A stretch of 64,000 bases of DNA from Rhynchospora pubera (taxonomy: Eukaryota > Streptophyta > Magnoliopsida > Poales > Cyperaceae): contig CM051461.1 in NCBI GenBank assembly GCA_028095005.1, positions 166,008,574 to 166,072,573 on the forward strand, read 5' to 3'. Positions 48,215-58,624 of this stretch are shown piece by piece (position 1 is the stretch's first letter; the number at the start of each line of letters is the position of its first letter). The notes beneath the pieces were generated by a model. That model made no database searches. It saw only the letters and a list, made by a program, of their open reading frames with translations, and was not told the DNA's origin. The translations under genes were made by a program, and so were the position numbers.

Positions 48215-49308
48215 ATTCACCTTTTCTATGCCTTTTTTTTCTCCTTTTCGTATCTGTTAACTTTCTTTCACTTATTTTGTTTATTTTTTCCCTTTTTATA
48301 TCTCACTAGGTGGCCTATTCCTAGTCTATGAAAAAAAAAATGAATTCATGATTTTTATTTTTTTAGATTTGAACTGTCTTGTGTTCAAGTCGGACGTAGA
48401 ATATGTGAAAGTATGACATTATTTGTAAATATTGATTGAAATATTAATTTGTTATAGGCATAAAGTTATTTACATTGTTCGAAATATTATTTTGAATTAA
48501 TCTATTTAAAAGAATACATCTTAATCAATTAGTAAAAATAATATAGTACCGAGCCGCGTAGGGCCGGACATAATTAAAAAAAAAAAAAGAAGGAACAGAG
48601 AGGCCCGACAGTAATTTTGAGGTCCCATTACAATGGTCTAGTTCACCGAGTCTCAGATTTTGTAAATAAGATTAGGCGAGTCCTTGTCATTTTTGTCGGA
48701 TCTAGATTGAATGGATGCAACTTCTCAAAATTATTGAATTCAGAATTAATTTTATTTTGATCACCTTGGGCGAATCATTCAATTTCATGTCTGTTCAGGA
48801 TTAAATTTGCCACTTCATGTGCTAGTGGATGAAGCTTGCCAATACCAGATCACTTTAGTTGGGACTTGGTTTGTTTGAGTATTAATTGCACGGTCATATA
48901 CAGTTGAGGTGATGGAAAACAGTTCAGCAGAGTAAATGCTCCCATGCTCTAAACTCTTTAGCAGAGTAAAGTCCGTGATAATATTAATATCATCTTTCGT
49001 ACGCATGATAACATTACTGTGTAATATTCCTAATAGTTTTCATCTCTTTTCCTTTTTTAAGTACATGCAACCATGTCATATGTTTTTATGATTTATTTAT
49101 TTAGTTTGGGAAAAAAAAATAACTGTCATATTCTGTCCGTTGAACTAAATTCGCAGAGTTTACATCGGATCAACACATTTTTTTTTATATTATAGTAAAT
49201 AAATGGACAGCTCAGATTTAATCAATTTTGAAAGGATTGAATTATCTGCATTAAACTTTTGTTTTCTTTTCTCTCTTACTAAAATCCTCTGAATATTGTA
49301 TTCCTCTC
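48215..49308. other. AT-rich intergenic DNA, nothing recognised
   Basis: No gene or bounded repeat. An A-run occurs at about 48580. Confidence 0.45.
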
Positions 49309-49311
49309 TAT

Positions 49312-49471
49312 GGCTCCGTTTGGATAAGGTATATGGGAAGAAGGAATAAGAAAATAAGAGAATAAATTTATTATAAACAATCTAAACTTTTCACAAAGTT
49401 ACACATTTCTCAATACTTCTTCTCACTTCTTTCCTTCTTCCCTTCTTCCCACATCTTATCCAAACGGAGCC
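49312..49471. mobile_element. Tourist-like MITE with TAT target duplication
   Basis: Ends GGCTCCGTTTGGATAAG and CTTATCCAAACGGAGCC pair perfectly and are flanked by TAT on both sides. The core TTATTATAAACAATCTAAAC and CTTCTTCCC repeats match the family at 30896. 160 bp. Confidence 0.9.
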
Positions 49472-49474
49472 TAT

Positions 49475-51880
49475 AACTTAGATTAGAGTATACTTTTTGC
49501 AACTGTTTACAAAACATTCAAGCAACTTCTTCTTTATTCATCATGAAATAGGCGAAACAACTCTGAAAACCATGCCAATGATGGGTTTGTACTTGTAAGA
49601 AAAAAAATGCAATGAATCAAAAGATTCAAAACAATAGTAACTGTGCATTGAAGGGTTGATGTTTGATACAGTAACAGGGGCGAGGCTATGTTGAGGCAAG
49701 TATGGGCATATGATCAGGCTTAATTTTCACAAATCAAAGATAAGAGTGTCCAGGCTTGATATTTTCTGGTGCCTAGGCTTGATATCAAAGATAAGAGTGA
49801 TTCAAACGACAATTATACAATGATTACATTTATTGGCTTGTATAAAGAGCGAATCCATTACAATCTATAAAGGATGTAACACTCACGTAGTGGGGCCTTA
49901 CATGGATTTCTTATTTTGCTTGGCAGCTTGTGTTGGATTTAATTATAAAAAAAATATGCATGGTATTATAACAATGGGGTTTGGATTGCCTGCAATTTTT
50001 TCTATATGGTTAGCTTGTACTGTGATAATTAATCAATCAACAAATTAATCTATAAACTTTAATGATCTCCATATTACATATTATTTTCAAAGATATATAA
50101 TGTTAAAATTATATAACGTTTGAACTATGCATTTGTGCAATAATCATTTCTTGCGTTGAGGGTTATAATGATTTTTTTTTGTTCGTATAATGTTTGGAGA
50201 AACTTTTATAATTATTATATTTTTATTGGCCAGATGAAAAAGTTTGCATTTTGTAATAGAACTCATTTAAATAGGTTTTTTTAAATAATATTTTAATTAA
50301 AATTACTCTTTTCTATAAATTTTATTTTTTAATGTTATGTTTAATATTTTATTAGAAATGTTAAAATGTAAGCGATACGGATGGGATTCTATCAATCTGA
50401 TCTTATCTTAAATTCAGAGGTTGAAATGACTAACTGTGCAATGTGACCAAATTTTATATTTTTTTAAATAAAATATTACTATTTTTTTTTAGAATTTTCA
50501 AAAATTCTTCATTTAATTAGTTATGTTAACCTTCCAATAATATTTTTTAAAAAATATGAAAAAATAATTATAAAATTATAAAAATATAAAATTTAGTCAA
50601 CAAAGTGATTTAAATATGAAGAACACATTAAGAGGTTTAGATCGGTCACTTATTTTGAAATTGATATCTAATATGCTCTGTCTAATTACTTTGAACGAAA
50701 TCAAACTCATTTTTTTGTGTGCCTAAGGTTAAAATAAGTCTGGACTCGCCACTGTATAGTAAGGTTGCATTAGATCTCTTTTCCAACTTGCACATGTCTG
50801 GGGCTATTTGGAACCAGGACCTGTGGTTAAATTCTGTGTTGGAATTATTCTCCTTATCGTGTCAACACAAAAATCATATCGTGTCGTAATCGTATTCATT
50901 CTAGAACTATGAAAATTTGACAAGATTCAACACGACACATACACAAATTGGCACATCATAAATACAACACATATAATGAATTAGTAAGAACGATGTGCTA
51001 ATTTGTATAATGAGTTTTAAAAACAACTAAATAAGGTGCATTAAGTTTTCTGGATAGAAAAATCCATAGAAGATCCATCTTCTATCCAATAATGTTTTTA
51101 AATATCCAAACGGTGGCGAAAATTCCGTCAAAAATATCAGAAAAGTTTCAAACAAAATGAAAAATAATAGAAACATAACCATCGATAAACATTGTAGTTA
51201 AAAATTTGTTTCTCACATTTCTCTATTTTAAAATATTTTCTAATATTTTTTAACAATTTTCTTACAAATAAAACAATAGAAAAATTATGACGCGAGTTGA
51301 GACAGTAACAGGTTTGTGTTGTGCCCGTCGTGTTGTGTAAAAAAAAAAAAAAGCATATTGTGTTAGCTCCATCTCTATTCAACACTACACTACCAAAAAA
51401 GTAACTTGTGTTGTATGGCATCACACGGGTCACAACAGTGTCATGTTTGATATGACACAACACGACACGCATAATTGAAGAACACTGATTGTAACTATTG
51501 AATAATTGACATTTTTTTTAAAGTAAAATTGGGGCATGACGATACTAACTGAAAACAGTCCGGATTCGGTAATGGCATACCTGGAACTTTGCTATTGCCC
51601 GCAGGACAGTAGACAGAGTGATGTTTATTTGGGTATATTAACTTACCCAATTATCTAATACTGAATAACATGTATGACGTACATACACTGAATTTATAAA
51701 TAATAGTCAACATATTTAAATTAAACTTTTATTATGTAGAATACAGCAATAGATTAGCATCTTATTCACAATCACGTAGTAATTAGCTAGCAAAGAGTAA
51801 CACCACACAAAACCATGCTACATTATAATGTTCAAACAGTTGTGTCCAAAATTGCATGTTGTGGCAAACAGTGGCCAATT
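49475..51880. other. AT-rich intergenic DNA, one doubtful small frame
   Basis: A 71-codon frame at 49833-50048 has two hydrophobic stretches but no known family, and I give it little weight. 50340-50710 contains an A/T-rich fold-back with AGGTTTAGATCGGTCACTTA near one end, a likely degenerate member of the long inverted-repeat group. Near 51300-51480 GTGTTGT/ACAACAC words recur. No gene is supported. Confidence 0.4.
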
Positions 51881-51882
51881 AA

Positions 51883-52893
51883 TTAGTTAGCTAGGTAGCT
51901 AACGACAGCCTGAGAGAGCAATGCTATTCTGGAAAATCCATCGTTCTCTTTGCTCAATGGCAATCCTGGCATGGCATCACAGCTTGCCGGTACCCCCACT
52001 GCTTGCTCCACCACCTCCTTTGCGCCATCATATCTGCCACAATCCATTATTAGGAGATAGGAAAAAAATATGGACATTATTTTTTTGTTTCTTTTTTTTT
52101 TCCCTTGTGGTCATCCATTGACTATTCTAAATCCACCTAGAGATTTTCATCGGACAACATTCGATTTGAATTGTTTGAAGTACTACGAACATTTGGGGAC
52201 AAAGGCTCCGTTTGAATGGAGTGGTAATAAGAGGAATAAGAGAAAAAATATTAGGAAGTGTGTAACTTTGTGAAAAATTTGGATTGTTTATAATAAATTT
52301 AGAAATAGGAAGAAGCTATTTTTTTATTCCTAAGCTCATCCAAACACAACCAAAAAGAAAAATTACAACCTTATCCCTACGAATTACCGGGGCACCAAAA
52401 ATATTTAATTAAACATATTTCCCACCAGATTTATTGATTTCCAGTAGACGTGGAATATTACTTTGGCAATAATTTCATACCTTCCGGCTGACACTGACTG
52501 TGCTGACCACCTGAGAGATGCTATCACGTCGTTGTACAGTTTAAAGCAAGTTTGGAGCCCCTTATGCACCGGCTCAGACGAAGGAGTGCTCGAAGAGAAG
52601 GTGGAGGAGGTGAGCATAGAGTTAATGGTTGATTTGACATCGGTTGCGTTTGATATTGTGAGGTTGAGACAAATGAGTGCAAGTAAATTGTAGTCGGCAG
52701 TGTGGCTACGGGAGTCGGCTGCGAATGTAGTGAAGCAGTAATCAGGGGTTATGTAGAAGCCGCCGAGGTTGTTGCACAGGTGGTCTAGTGGTGTGGTGGT
52801 CTGAGTTGTAGTGGGGTTTGAGGACAGGGATGAAGGTAGAGAGGATAGGAGGAGGAATGAGAGGAGAGAAAGAAGGGGGATAGAAGGATTCAT
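51883..52893 (-). CDS. PMEI family protein, copy C, with one intron
   Basis: Exon 1 52893-52481 and exon 2 52033-51883 on the minus strand give 187 residues. The 447-bp intron has donor GGAAG|GTATG and acceptor TGGCAG|ATA; the join completes Arg138 and continues YDGAKEVVEQAVGVPASCDA. Signal peptide about residues 1-25, then a Thr-rich linker, cysteines in LDHLCNNL and PDYCFTTF, the TADYNLLALI helix, GLQTCFKLYNDVIASL and the last cysteine near ASCDAM. This is the complete four-helix PMEI pattern. Most PMEI genes have no intron, and copies A and D here have none, so the intron is noteworthy. It contains a MITE (52204-52351). Apoplastic inhibitor of invertase or pectin methylesterase; target unknown. 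Confidence 0.88.
52204..52351. mobile_element. Tourist-like MITE within the PMEI copy C intron, degenerate ends
   Basis: Left end GGCTCCGTTTGAATGGAG, right end GCTCATCCAAACACAACC; imperfect inverted repeats. The core GTGTGTAACTTTGTGAAAAA followed by TTTGGATTGTTTATAATAAA is the reverse complement of the core at 45251 and 49312. 148 bp. Confidence 0.75.
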
Positions 52894-52899
52894 TCTTCT

Positions 52900-53475
52900 T
52901 TTCTTTTTTTCTGGGGTTTTTAGTATGTGCTTAGGAACTCGGGAGCAAGAGAAGGTGGATCATGACTCATGAGGGAGGGAGATTACAGTTTGCTTATGAA
53001 GGCACTTGTTTCTTTGCAATTTGACCCTTGCAAAAGCTCATCTTTTATGAATTGAGTCTCAGATTGTTCTTTTCATACCTTAGAATGGGCCTAAATTGAT
53101 CTGAACATGATTAATGAACCGTTTTTCCTGGAGTTTGGCGGATCTCCAATTCAATTGCGCACCTCACGCGTCAGTGGTGACTATTGTCTTTCCAAGTTTT
53201 CTCGGGTTACTTTCATTTTTTCCATTTTCCTTTTTTTTTTTTGGAGAAAGGTTACTTTCATGTATTTCTAGACTACTTTTGCGAGATAATAACCAGAACA
53301 ATCAATTTGGAAAACGGAAAAGAAAATGACGTTGTAAATATGTCACTAACCAAACATGTTTGACTAAATTGAGATGGAAGGATCCTCTCCGTTTTCACTG
53401 AACTGGAGAAAACTTGATTGTTTCGGATGGATCTTCTGAGCTGTACTTATACAAGAATACAAGATATCAATATAT
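52900..53475. other. Upstream region of PMEI copy C, no gene
   Basis: Pyrimidine-rich and AT-rich DNA. No TATA box could be chosen with confidence. Confidence 0.4.
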
Positions 53476-53480
53476 ATATA

Positions 53481-53701
53481 GGGTGTGTTTGGATGAGCAT
53501 GGAATAAGGAATAAGAATAAGAAATTTCGGTATGCGTGCTTATTCTTATTCTTGTGCAACCCAAACAACACAAGAATAAGGAATTTGGGCCCTTATTCCT
53601 ATACTAACAAAATCATGGTATAAGAATAAGGAATTTGGATAAGCACGCATATCGAAATTTCTTATTCTTATTTCTTATTCCATGCTCATCCAAACACACC
53701 C
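53481..53701. mobile_element. Tourist-like MITE, copy 2 of the 220-bp fold-back family
   Basis: Ends GGGTGTGTTTGGATGAGC and GCTCATCCAAACACACCC, flanked on both sides by ATA (53478-53480, 53702-53704). The interior is the reverse complement of the element at 3541-3761 with few differences. 221 bp, the same length as that copy. Confidence 0.9.
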
Positions 53702-53704
53702 ATA

Positions 53705-55350
53705 AAAAAATAGACAATCATTTTTGACGAGTTGAATAAAACTATGGCTTTAACTTCAGTCATAAAGATATAAATTAGACATAGAAAACCACAAACAATG
53801 GAAGTTTCCAGTTTTGGGGGGACAAAGTTTACAGCAGATCTGTTTTCTTTTTCTTTTTTTCTTTTCTTTCAAAATTTGTCGAACGATCTTGATAATTTGG
53901 CATCATTTTGGTCTTTCCACTTGGACAAACGGACTTCACATCATTCCTCCTAATTTTTAGTTCAGACTACACACATGAAAAAGGTGCCGATAAGTTTGAA
54001 TGGTAGTTGTGGTTGGTAAGAATCAAAATTCTCATTTTGTTTCAATTACGAGTTAAAGCATATACTATGAAGTTGTTCGATATGTATGATTTTATTATCA
54101 TTCCACTTAATCAGTCATAAGATTAATTATTTATTATTGTTAGCTTGTATTATAGTACTTACTAGCGCGTATAACCTTGACATGATTTTTCATTAAATCA
54201 TGTATGTTCTTACATTACACTATTTCTTTTATTTGTCACACTTTTAAGTGGACAAATTATTTATTCTTATGCCTATACAACTGTGCAATTAACGAGAAAT
54301 TAGTGTTTATCTAATACTTATAGCTTTGAAACACATATAAAATCCATGGGAACAGAGGTAATTATGGAAAAAATAAATAAATAAATTGATAGCACCAATT
54401 CTTAAGACTGATTAGAGAAAATGTGCCGAAAATATTTATGAGGTTTAGTTATCATGTCAGTGATTTTTTTCCTTTGTGAAGTGGACTTACTTTTTATGAC
54501 CACATAATTATTGCGTTCTTATATTTTGATAATTATAGACAAATTTTGTGGGGGAAAATTCGTGGACAAATTATGATGCACCTGTTCAATTTTCTTAAAA
54601 TCTTCAATAAAAGACCAAAACCATCAGCTTAGCCGTATGCGATATTTGTCACTTTTCAGTTTCGCTCCCCATCCTCAGTTTTCTCCTGTAGATACAGGTC
54701 AAACAATTTGATATTAAAAAACGGGTTTGATCAAATTGACGCATTTATTTGCTGAGAAGGATACGAATTGGACATCTTGTTCAACTGTGACGGATCTGAT
54801 CAGGAATTTCTTGTAAAATAATACAAAAAATTGTTCATGCTTGATCCGACTCGACCCGTCAGCATTATATATAGTGTGCACGCATCAGATAATCAGAAAT
54901 GGTCTCAATAACTCACATGATGCTTGGTTGGATGAACATCTCTTTTCCTTGTGGCATGCATTTACTCATTTCCCAATTCAGTATTTCAGTTGTTCAGGAA
55001 TCAGAAGCATTAATGCATTTGTCTTAAATCACATGAATCCACTGGTAGAGGCCTACCTTATTAAATGATAGTGAAAACACAATAGTTTTTCTTGTAGTTT
55101 TTTCCCCCTATTTTAGTTTAGTATTTAGTAACGAGTTTGTTGTTATTGTTACTGAAATCCCTTTAATTAATAAGATGAGTATTGGATAAGTGGATACAGA
55201 TAAGAATCTTTTTATTACTTCTCGAATAATTAAATACGTAAAAAAAATTTGCTAATGAAGTTACGAGTAAAACTATTTCTGACATAATTCTATAAAATAA
55301 TTGAGAATTTATACAATACATGCACTAGGTATATATAGACGCAAGTTTTG
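53705..55350. other. AT-rich intergenic DNA, nothing recognised
   Basis: Short frames only. No bounded repeat was found. Confidence 0.45.
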
Positions 55351-55351
55351 A

Positions 55352-55402
<51 letters not shown>
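55351..55402. repeat. (TA)n(GA)n compound microsatellite
   Basis: A TA tract of about 13 units runs directly into a GA tract of about 13 units. The GA tract merges with the end of the inverted-repeat element that follows and may have grown from its terminus. Confidence 0.88.
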
Positions 55403-55799
55403 ATTTCTATTGTGAATCATGATGCATAGAGGCTTCCGTGCACCATGACCGTTTTGGTTAGTGATTTTGCAAAATGACAAATCTAAATTAGCCAACCCAA
55501 TCTATATATTAAAATCTCATAGAAAACAAAATTTTACAATTTTTGAAATTTTTTTACTATTTTTTTCGAATTTTTTAAAGCTTGCCATATTTGGCCACAA
55601 AATACACTAATTTGTAGCAAAAAATGGCAAGTATTAAAAAATTCGAAAAAATTTTAAAAAATTGTAAAATTTTGTTTTCTATAATATTTCAATATATAGA
55701 TTGAGTTTGTTAAATTAGATTGAAAATTTGTGGAAACCACTGACCAAAACGGTCATGGTGCACGGAAGCTTCTATGCATCATGGTTCACAATAGATTTA
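55377..55799. mobile_element. Long inverted-repeat MITE with near-complete fold-back
   Basis: The left arm AATTTCTATTGTGAATCATG, GCATAGAGGCTTCCGTGCAC and GACCGTTTTGGT pairs with the right arm (inverse of ACCAAAACGGTCATGGTGCA, GGAAGCTTCTATGCATCATG, GTTCACAATAGATTT). Pairing continues with gaps across an A/T-rich centre with TTGCCATATTTGGCC-like sequence. The left boundary is blurred by the GA tract, and TATATA on both sides may be the target duplication. No frame. Confidence 0.75.
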
Positions 55800-55804
55800 C
55801 TCTA

Positions 55805-56600
55805 TATATATAATTGTTTGTTATGAGATTTTTAATATATTGATTGTATTGGTTCAATTGGACTTGTAATTTTAAAATGGATCCGACGAATAAACTTGTG
55901 AATTGTGATTCACAAAAGGGATATGCATCAAAATTTACAAATATAAATCATATATTAAATGTTTCAGTTATTCATTCCATGTACAATGTTTATAATTATG
56001 GTGAAACTGATATATAGAGATTTTCGACAATGTTTAATTATAAATTTTTCTTAAAATAATGAGGTTAAAAGCACACATACATGTTGAATTGTTGATGAAT
56101 TTTAATTAGTTTTTATTTGATGGAGATTTATTAGGAACATGTTTTCAGAACTATAAATTTATTCAATAAATATATGTTATCCAAAAGTAACGACTTCTTT
56201 TGTAGTTAAAAAGAGACAATAAGTTGATCTCAGAACAAGAGTAACAAAATACAATGTAGCACCAAGGTCTACAGTGCAAAAATTTCAATTCATGTATATA
56301 TAATAAGAAAGCCAGTTCAATGTGTGCTTAAATTAGAAAATTTACTGGAAGTTGGAAAAACATTACTGCAGTGTGCAAGCCTGTAATAAATATGCTGATA
56401 AAAAAATAAATATGTTTTGGTTAAATAATATCAATTATGAGGAAAAACAAATAACAATTTGACGTATTTATTAAGATAAGGGAAGGCATGGTAATGTTTT
56501 AATAAATGACTCAGAGTGGATGTAACATGTAAACATACATAGAACTATAGAAGCACTCCTCTCCCTCTACCAGTCAAAACCCAATTACTGCAAGAACCCA
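55805..56600. other. AT-rich region upstream of PMEI copy D
   Basis: No gene. The last 60 bases are C-rich (CACTCCTCTCCCTCTACC at 56552-56569), typical of a 5' leader. Confidence 0.45.
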
Positions 56601-56605
56601 CAGAA

Positions 56606-57136
56606 ATGGTAGCCTCTCTTGCTCCCTTGTGCCTCATCCTCCTCTCACTCTCCCAGCGCACCACCGCCACGACACTAAATGAAACTTGTACCAACATCGT
56701 CGGCTTTGTCCCCTACGGCTTTTGCATGATAACCCTTCGATCGAACCCACATAGTATGCATGCCAACACCACTACACTGGCCTTCATTTCACTCAACTTG
56801 GCCATCATCAATGCTACCACAACAAAAGCCAAAATAGACACCTTCCTGAACAATGTGCGAGAGCCTGAGCTGAAAAATGGGCTCCAAGCGTGTAATATTA
56901 TTTACGGGAATGCAATTACGGATTTGAGATCAAGTAGTGATTTCCTGCTGAGTACAAAATTTGAAACTGCAAAGGCACTCGCGTCGGCTGCTAGTACGGC
57001 TGGGAACGAGTGTGGAGATGCATTAAGGCATGCCAAGATGGCAAGCGTGCCGAGAAGGAGATTGTTAAGAAAGGAAAATGGAGATTTTGGGCTATTGACA
57101 CTGCTTTTTCTTGGCATTATTAATCATCTGTTGTGA
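56606..57136 (+). CDS. PMEI family protein, copy D, divergent
   Basis: Single exon, 176 residues. Signal peptide about residues 1-21 (LAPLCLILLSLSQRTTA). The PMEI cysteines appear in NETCTNIVG and YGFCMITLR, then the ANTTTLAFISLNLAI helix, GLQACNIIYGNAITDL and the last cysteine in GNECGDAL. Unlike the other three copies it has a basic stretch (PRRRLLRKE) followed by a hydrophobic C-terminus (LLTLLFLGIINHLL), which could be a membrane or lipid-anchor signal. It is on the opposite strand from copies A to C and the most divergent, so it could also differ in target. The ATG follows a C-rich leader and is the first in frame. Confidence 0.85.
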   Translation: MVASLAPLCLILLSLSQRTTATTLNETCTNIVGFVPYGFCMITLRSNPHSMHANTTTLAFISLNLAIINATTTKAKIDTFLNNVREPELKNGLQACNIIYGNAITDLRSSSDFLLSTKFETAKALASAASTAGNECGDALRHAKMASVPRRRLLRKENGDFGLLTLLFLGIINHLL

Positions 57137-57139
57137 TTA

Positions 57140-57955
57140 GAGCCGCTATGTCTTAATTAGGTGTTGGGTCTTTGTTGCTTGTCATGGGTCTTCATTTACC
57201 TTGGATTTTTTATGCGAAAATTGAAGTGTTTAAGAGGTCATACCGTCATACGAGTTTGGCTGCTGGGAATTTGTTGCGATGTTATTTTCTTTCTCATTTG
57301 AATGCCCTCTTATGATGGAAAATATAATTGTTTTCTTGTGATGCGTATTGAAGACAATTGCGATTCAAGTAGAATCCCAATCAAATCTTACTTCCTGGTT
57401 TGTTGACTAAATATTCTGATTTTATAGTATTTCTTAATTTTTTTCCCCTTTTTACTTTCTTTCTATCTCCATGTATATTCGTCCTGTTATTCCTGAGCAT
57501 GTAATTCTTTTCATCATCACGGAAGTTTTTTTTTCTTGAGAATATTCAGCACTGAATTTTGAAGATGAGAACTAATTTTCAACTATTTATTATTTGGTAT
57601 TTACCTTTCCGTAGTAAAATCCATGTTTTCTATAAAAGATTGGGCCTAATATAAAATCCATATTTACCTCCAAGTGTTCCCGAAGAAAAGATTGGGCCTA
57701 ATATAATAATCCAGTCTTCTCACAGACGAACCTAGAACTATTCTAGCAAGCCCAATATACTTAACGTGGTTAGGCCTAATATGGGTATGCACGTATGGTG
57801 CTATCGACAAATCTGATTCTGGCTATGGCTGAGTTGAGTGATTTTGTGTTTAGTGAATTGTAATCTTGTATCATGTCAAATCGATTGTTTTTAATATAAA
57901 AAATTGTACATTAAAAAATTTTAAATATAAACTTGAATTATTTTTTTTTAACAAG
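57140..57955. other. 3' region of PMEI copy D and spacer
   Basis: The words AAAAGATTGGGCCTAATATA occur at about 57634 and 57686, a short direct repeat, with a third partial TAGGCCTAATATGGG at 57772. No gene. Confidence 0.5.
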
Positions 57956-57963
57956 CCATGATA

Positions 57964-58084
57964 TAGCGGGCTTATAAAACCCGCTATCCCCTCTCTCCTT
58001 ATAGTGGGCTTCGAAAACCCGCTACAAGACAGTGTGGGTCAAAAGCTCGCTATAGGCCCTATAGCGGGGATCAAAAGCCCGCTA
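57964..58084. repeat. Cluster of GC-rich hairpins built of GCGGGCTT words
   Basis: Three imperfect palindromes in 120 bp: TAGCGGGCTTATAAAACCCG plus CTA (57964-57986), TAGTGGGCTTCGAAAACCCG plus CTA (58002-58024) and TAGCGGGGATCAAAAGCCCG plus CTA (58062-58084), each with a 7-nt stem of the same sequence around a variable 9-nt loop. Between the second and third lies a perfect 19-nt palindrome CGCTATAGGCCCTATAGCG (58048-58066). The words match each other far better than the surroundings. The function is unknown. Confidence 0.8.
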
Positions 58085-58620
58085 TAGGATCTGATTCGTT
58101 TTTTTTTTTCTCTTTTGCAGATTCTTTTTCTTTTTGTCATTTCAATCAGATTTATGTCATTTCAATACAATTCATTTGTCATTTCGATTGAAATTATAAC
58201 CACGCTATGACATATAATATAAACCTTGGTGTGATTATTGTTGAAATCAAACCTAATTCATTTAGTACTTGAATAATTTTTAATGGGTCCTAAGCCATCT
58301 ACTATCATTTCCGGTGAGGTTCTTCAAGGAGATAATGACAATTCGACTTTGCAAATTCATTCGTATTTACATCTTCATCATCCTAGAAAAAGGTTCTACG
58401 TTGTTGCATTACCTAATAATCAATTCTATATTAGGGGCCCTTAACATTGATAAATGTGGTAAAGCATAAGGTTAGGTGTTCGTGTTCAGGATAAATGGAT
58501 GCCTCTCGTCGTTAATGGTTCGAGTCAGCCTCCACCTCCACCTCCACCGCCTAGCTTCAAGAACCATCCGACAGCTCGTTAATACCCACCTCTACCTCCA
58601 GACTTTTATTAATTAAGTTA
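58085..58620 (+). other. Gene-like remnant next to the hairpin cluster
   Basis: A 53-codon frame begins at ATG 58283 (MGPKPSTIISGEVLQGDNDN, then HSYLHLHHPRKRFYVVALPN) and ends at 58444. A second open stretch follows (about 58472-58582) reading VQDKWMPLVVNGSSQ and then an eight-proline run. A T-run followed by TTTTGCAG (about 58115-58121) could be an acceptor site. Codon content is less AT-rich than the surroundings. I do not recognise a family. It may be the broken coding part of a transposon of which the hairpins are another part. Confidence 0.35.
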
Positions 58621-58624
58621 ATTT

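Noticed and set aside
49833..50048. 71-codon frame with two hydrophobic stretches
   Set aside because: No known family, AT-rich codon use like the surrounding non-coding DNA, and no promoter or partner exon.
53364..53623. 69-codon frames near 53.5 kb, similar to one at 3412-3597
   Set aside because: The similarity comes from the shared MITE family, not from a protein gene.
57964..58084. Possible CRISPR-like or rho-independent terminator interpretation of the hairpin cluster
   Set aside because: The window is a plant nuclear genome with spliced genes; repeats are too few, irregular in spacing and palindromic, and no poly-T termination context links them to a bacterial-type gene.
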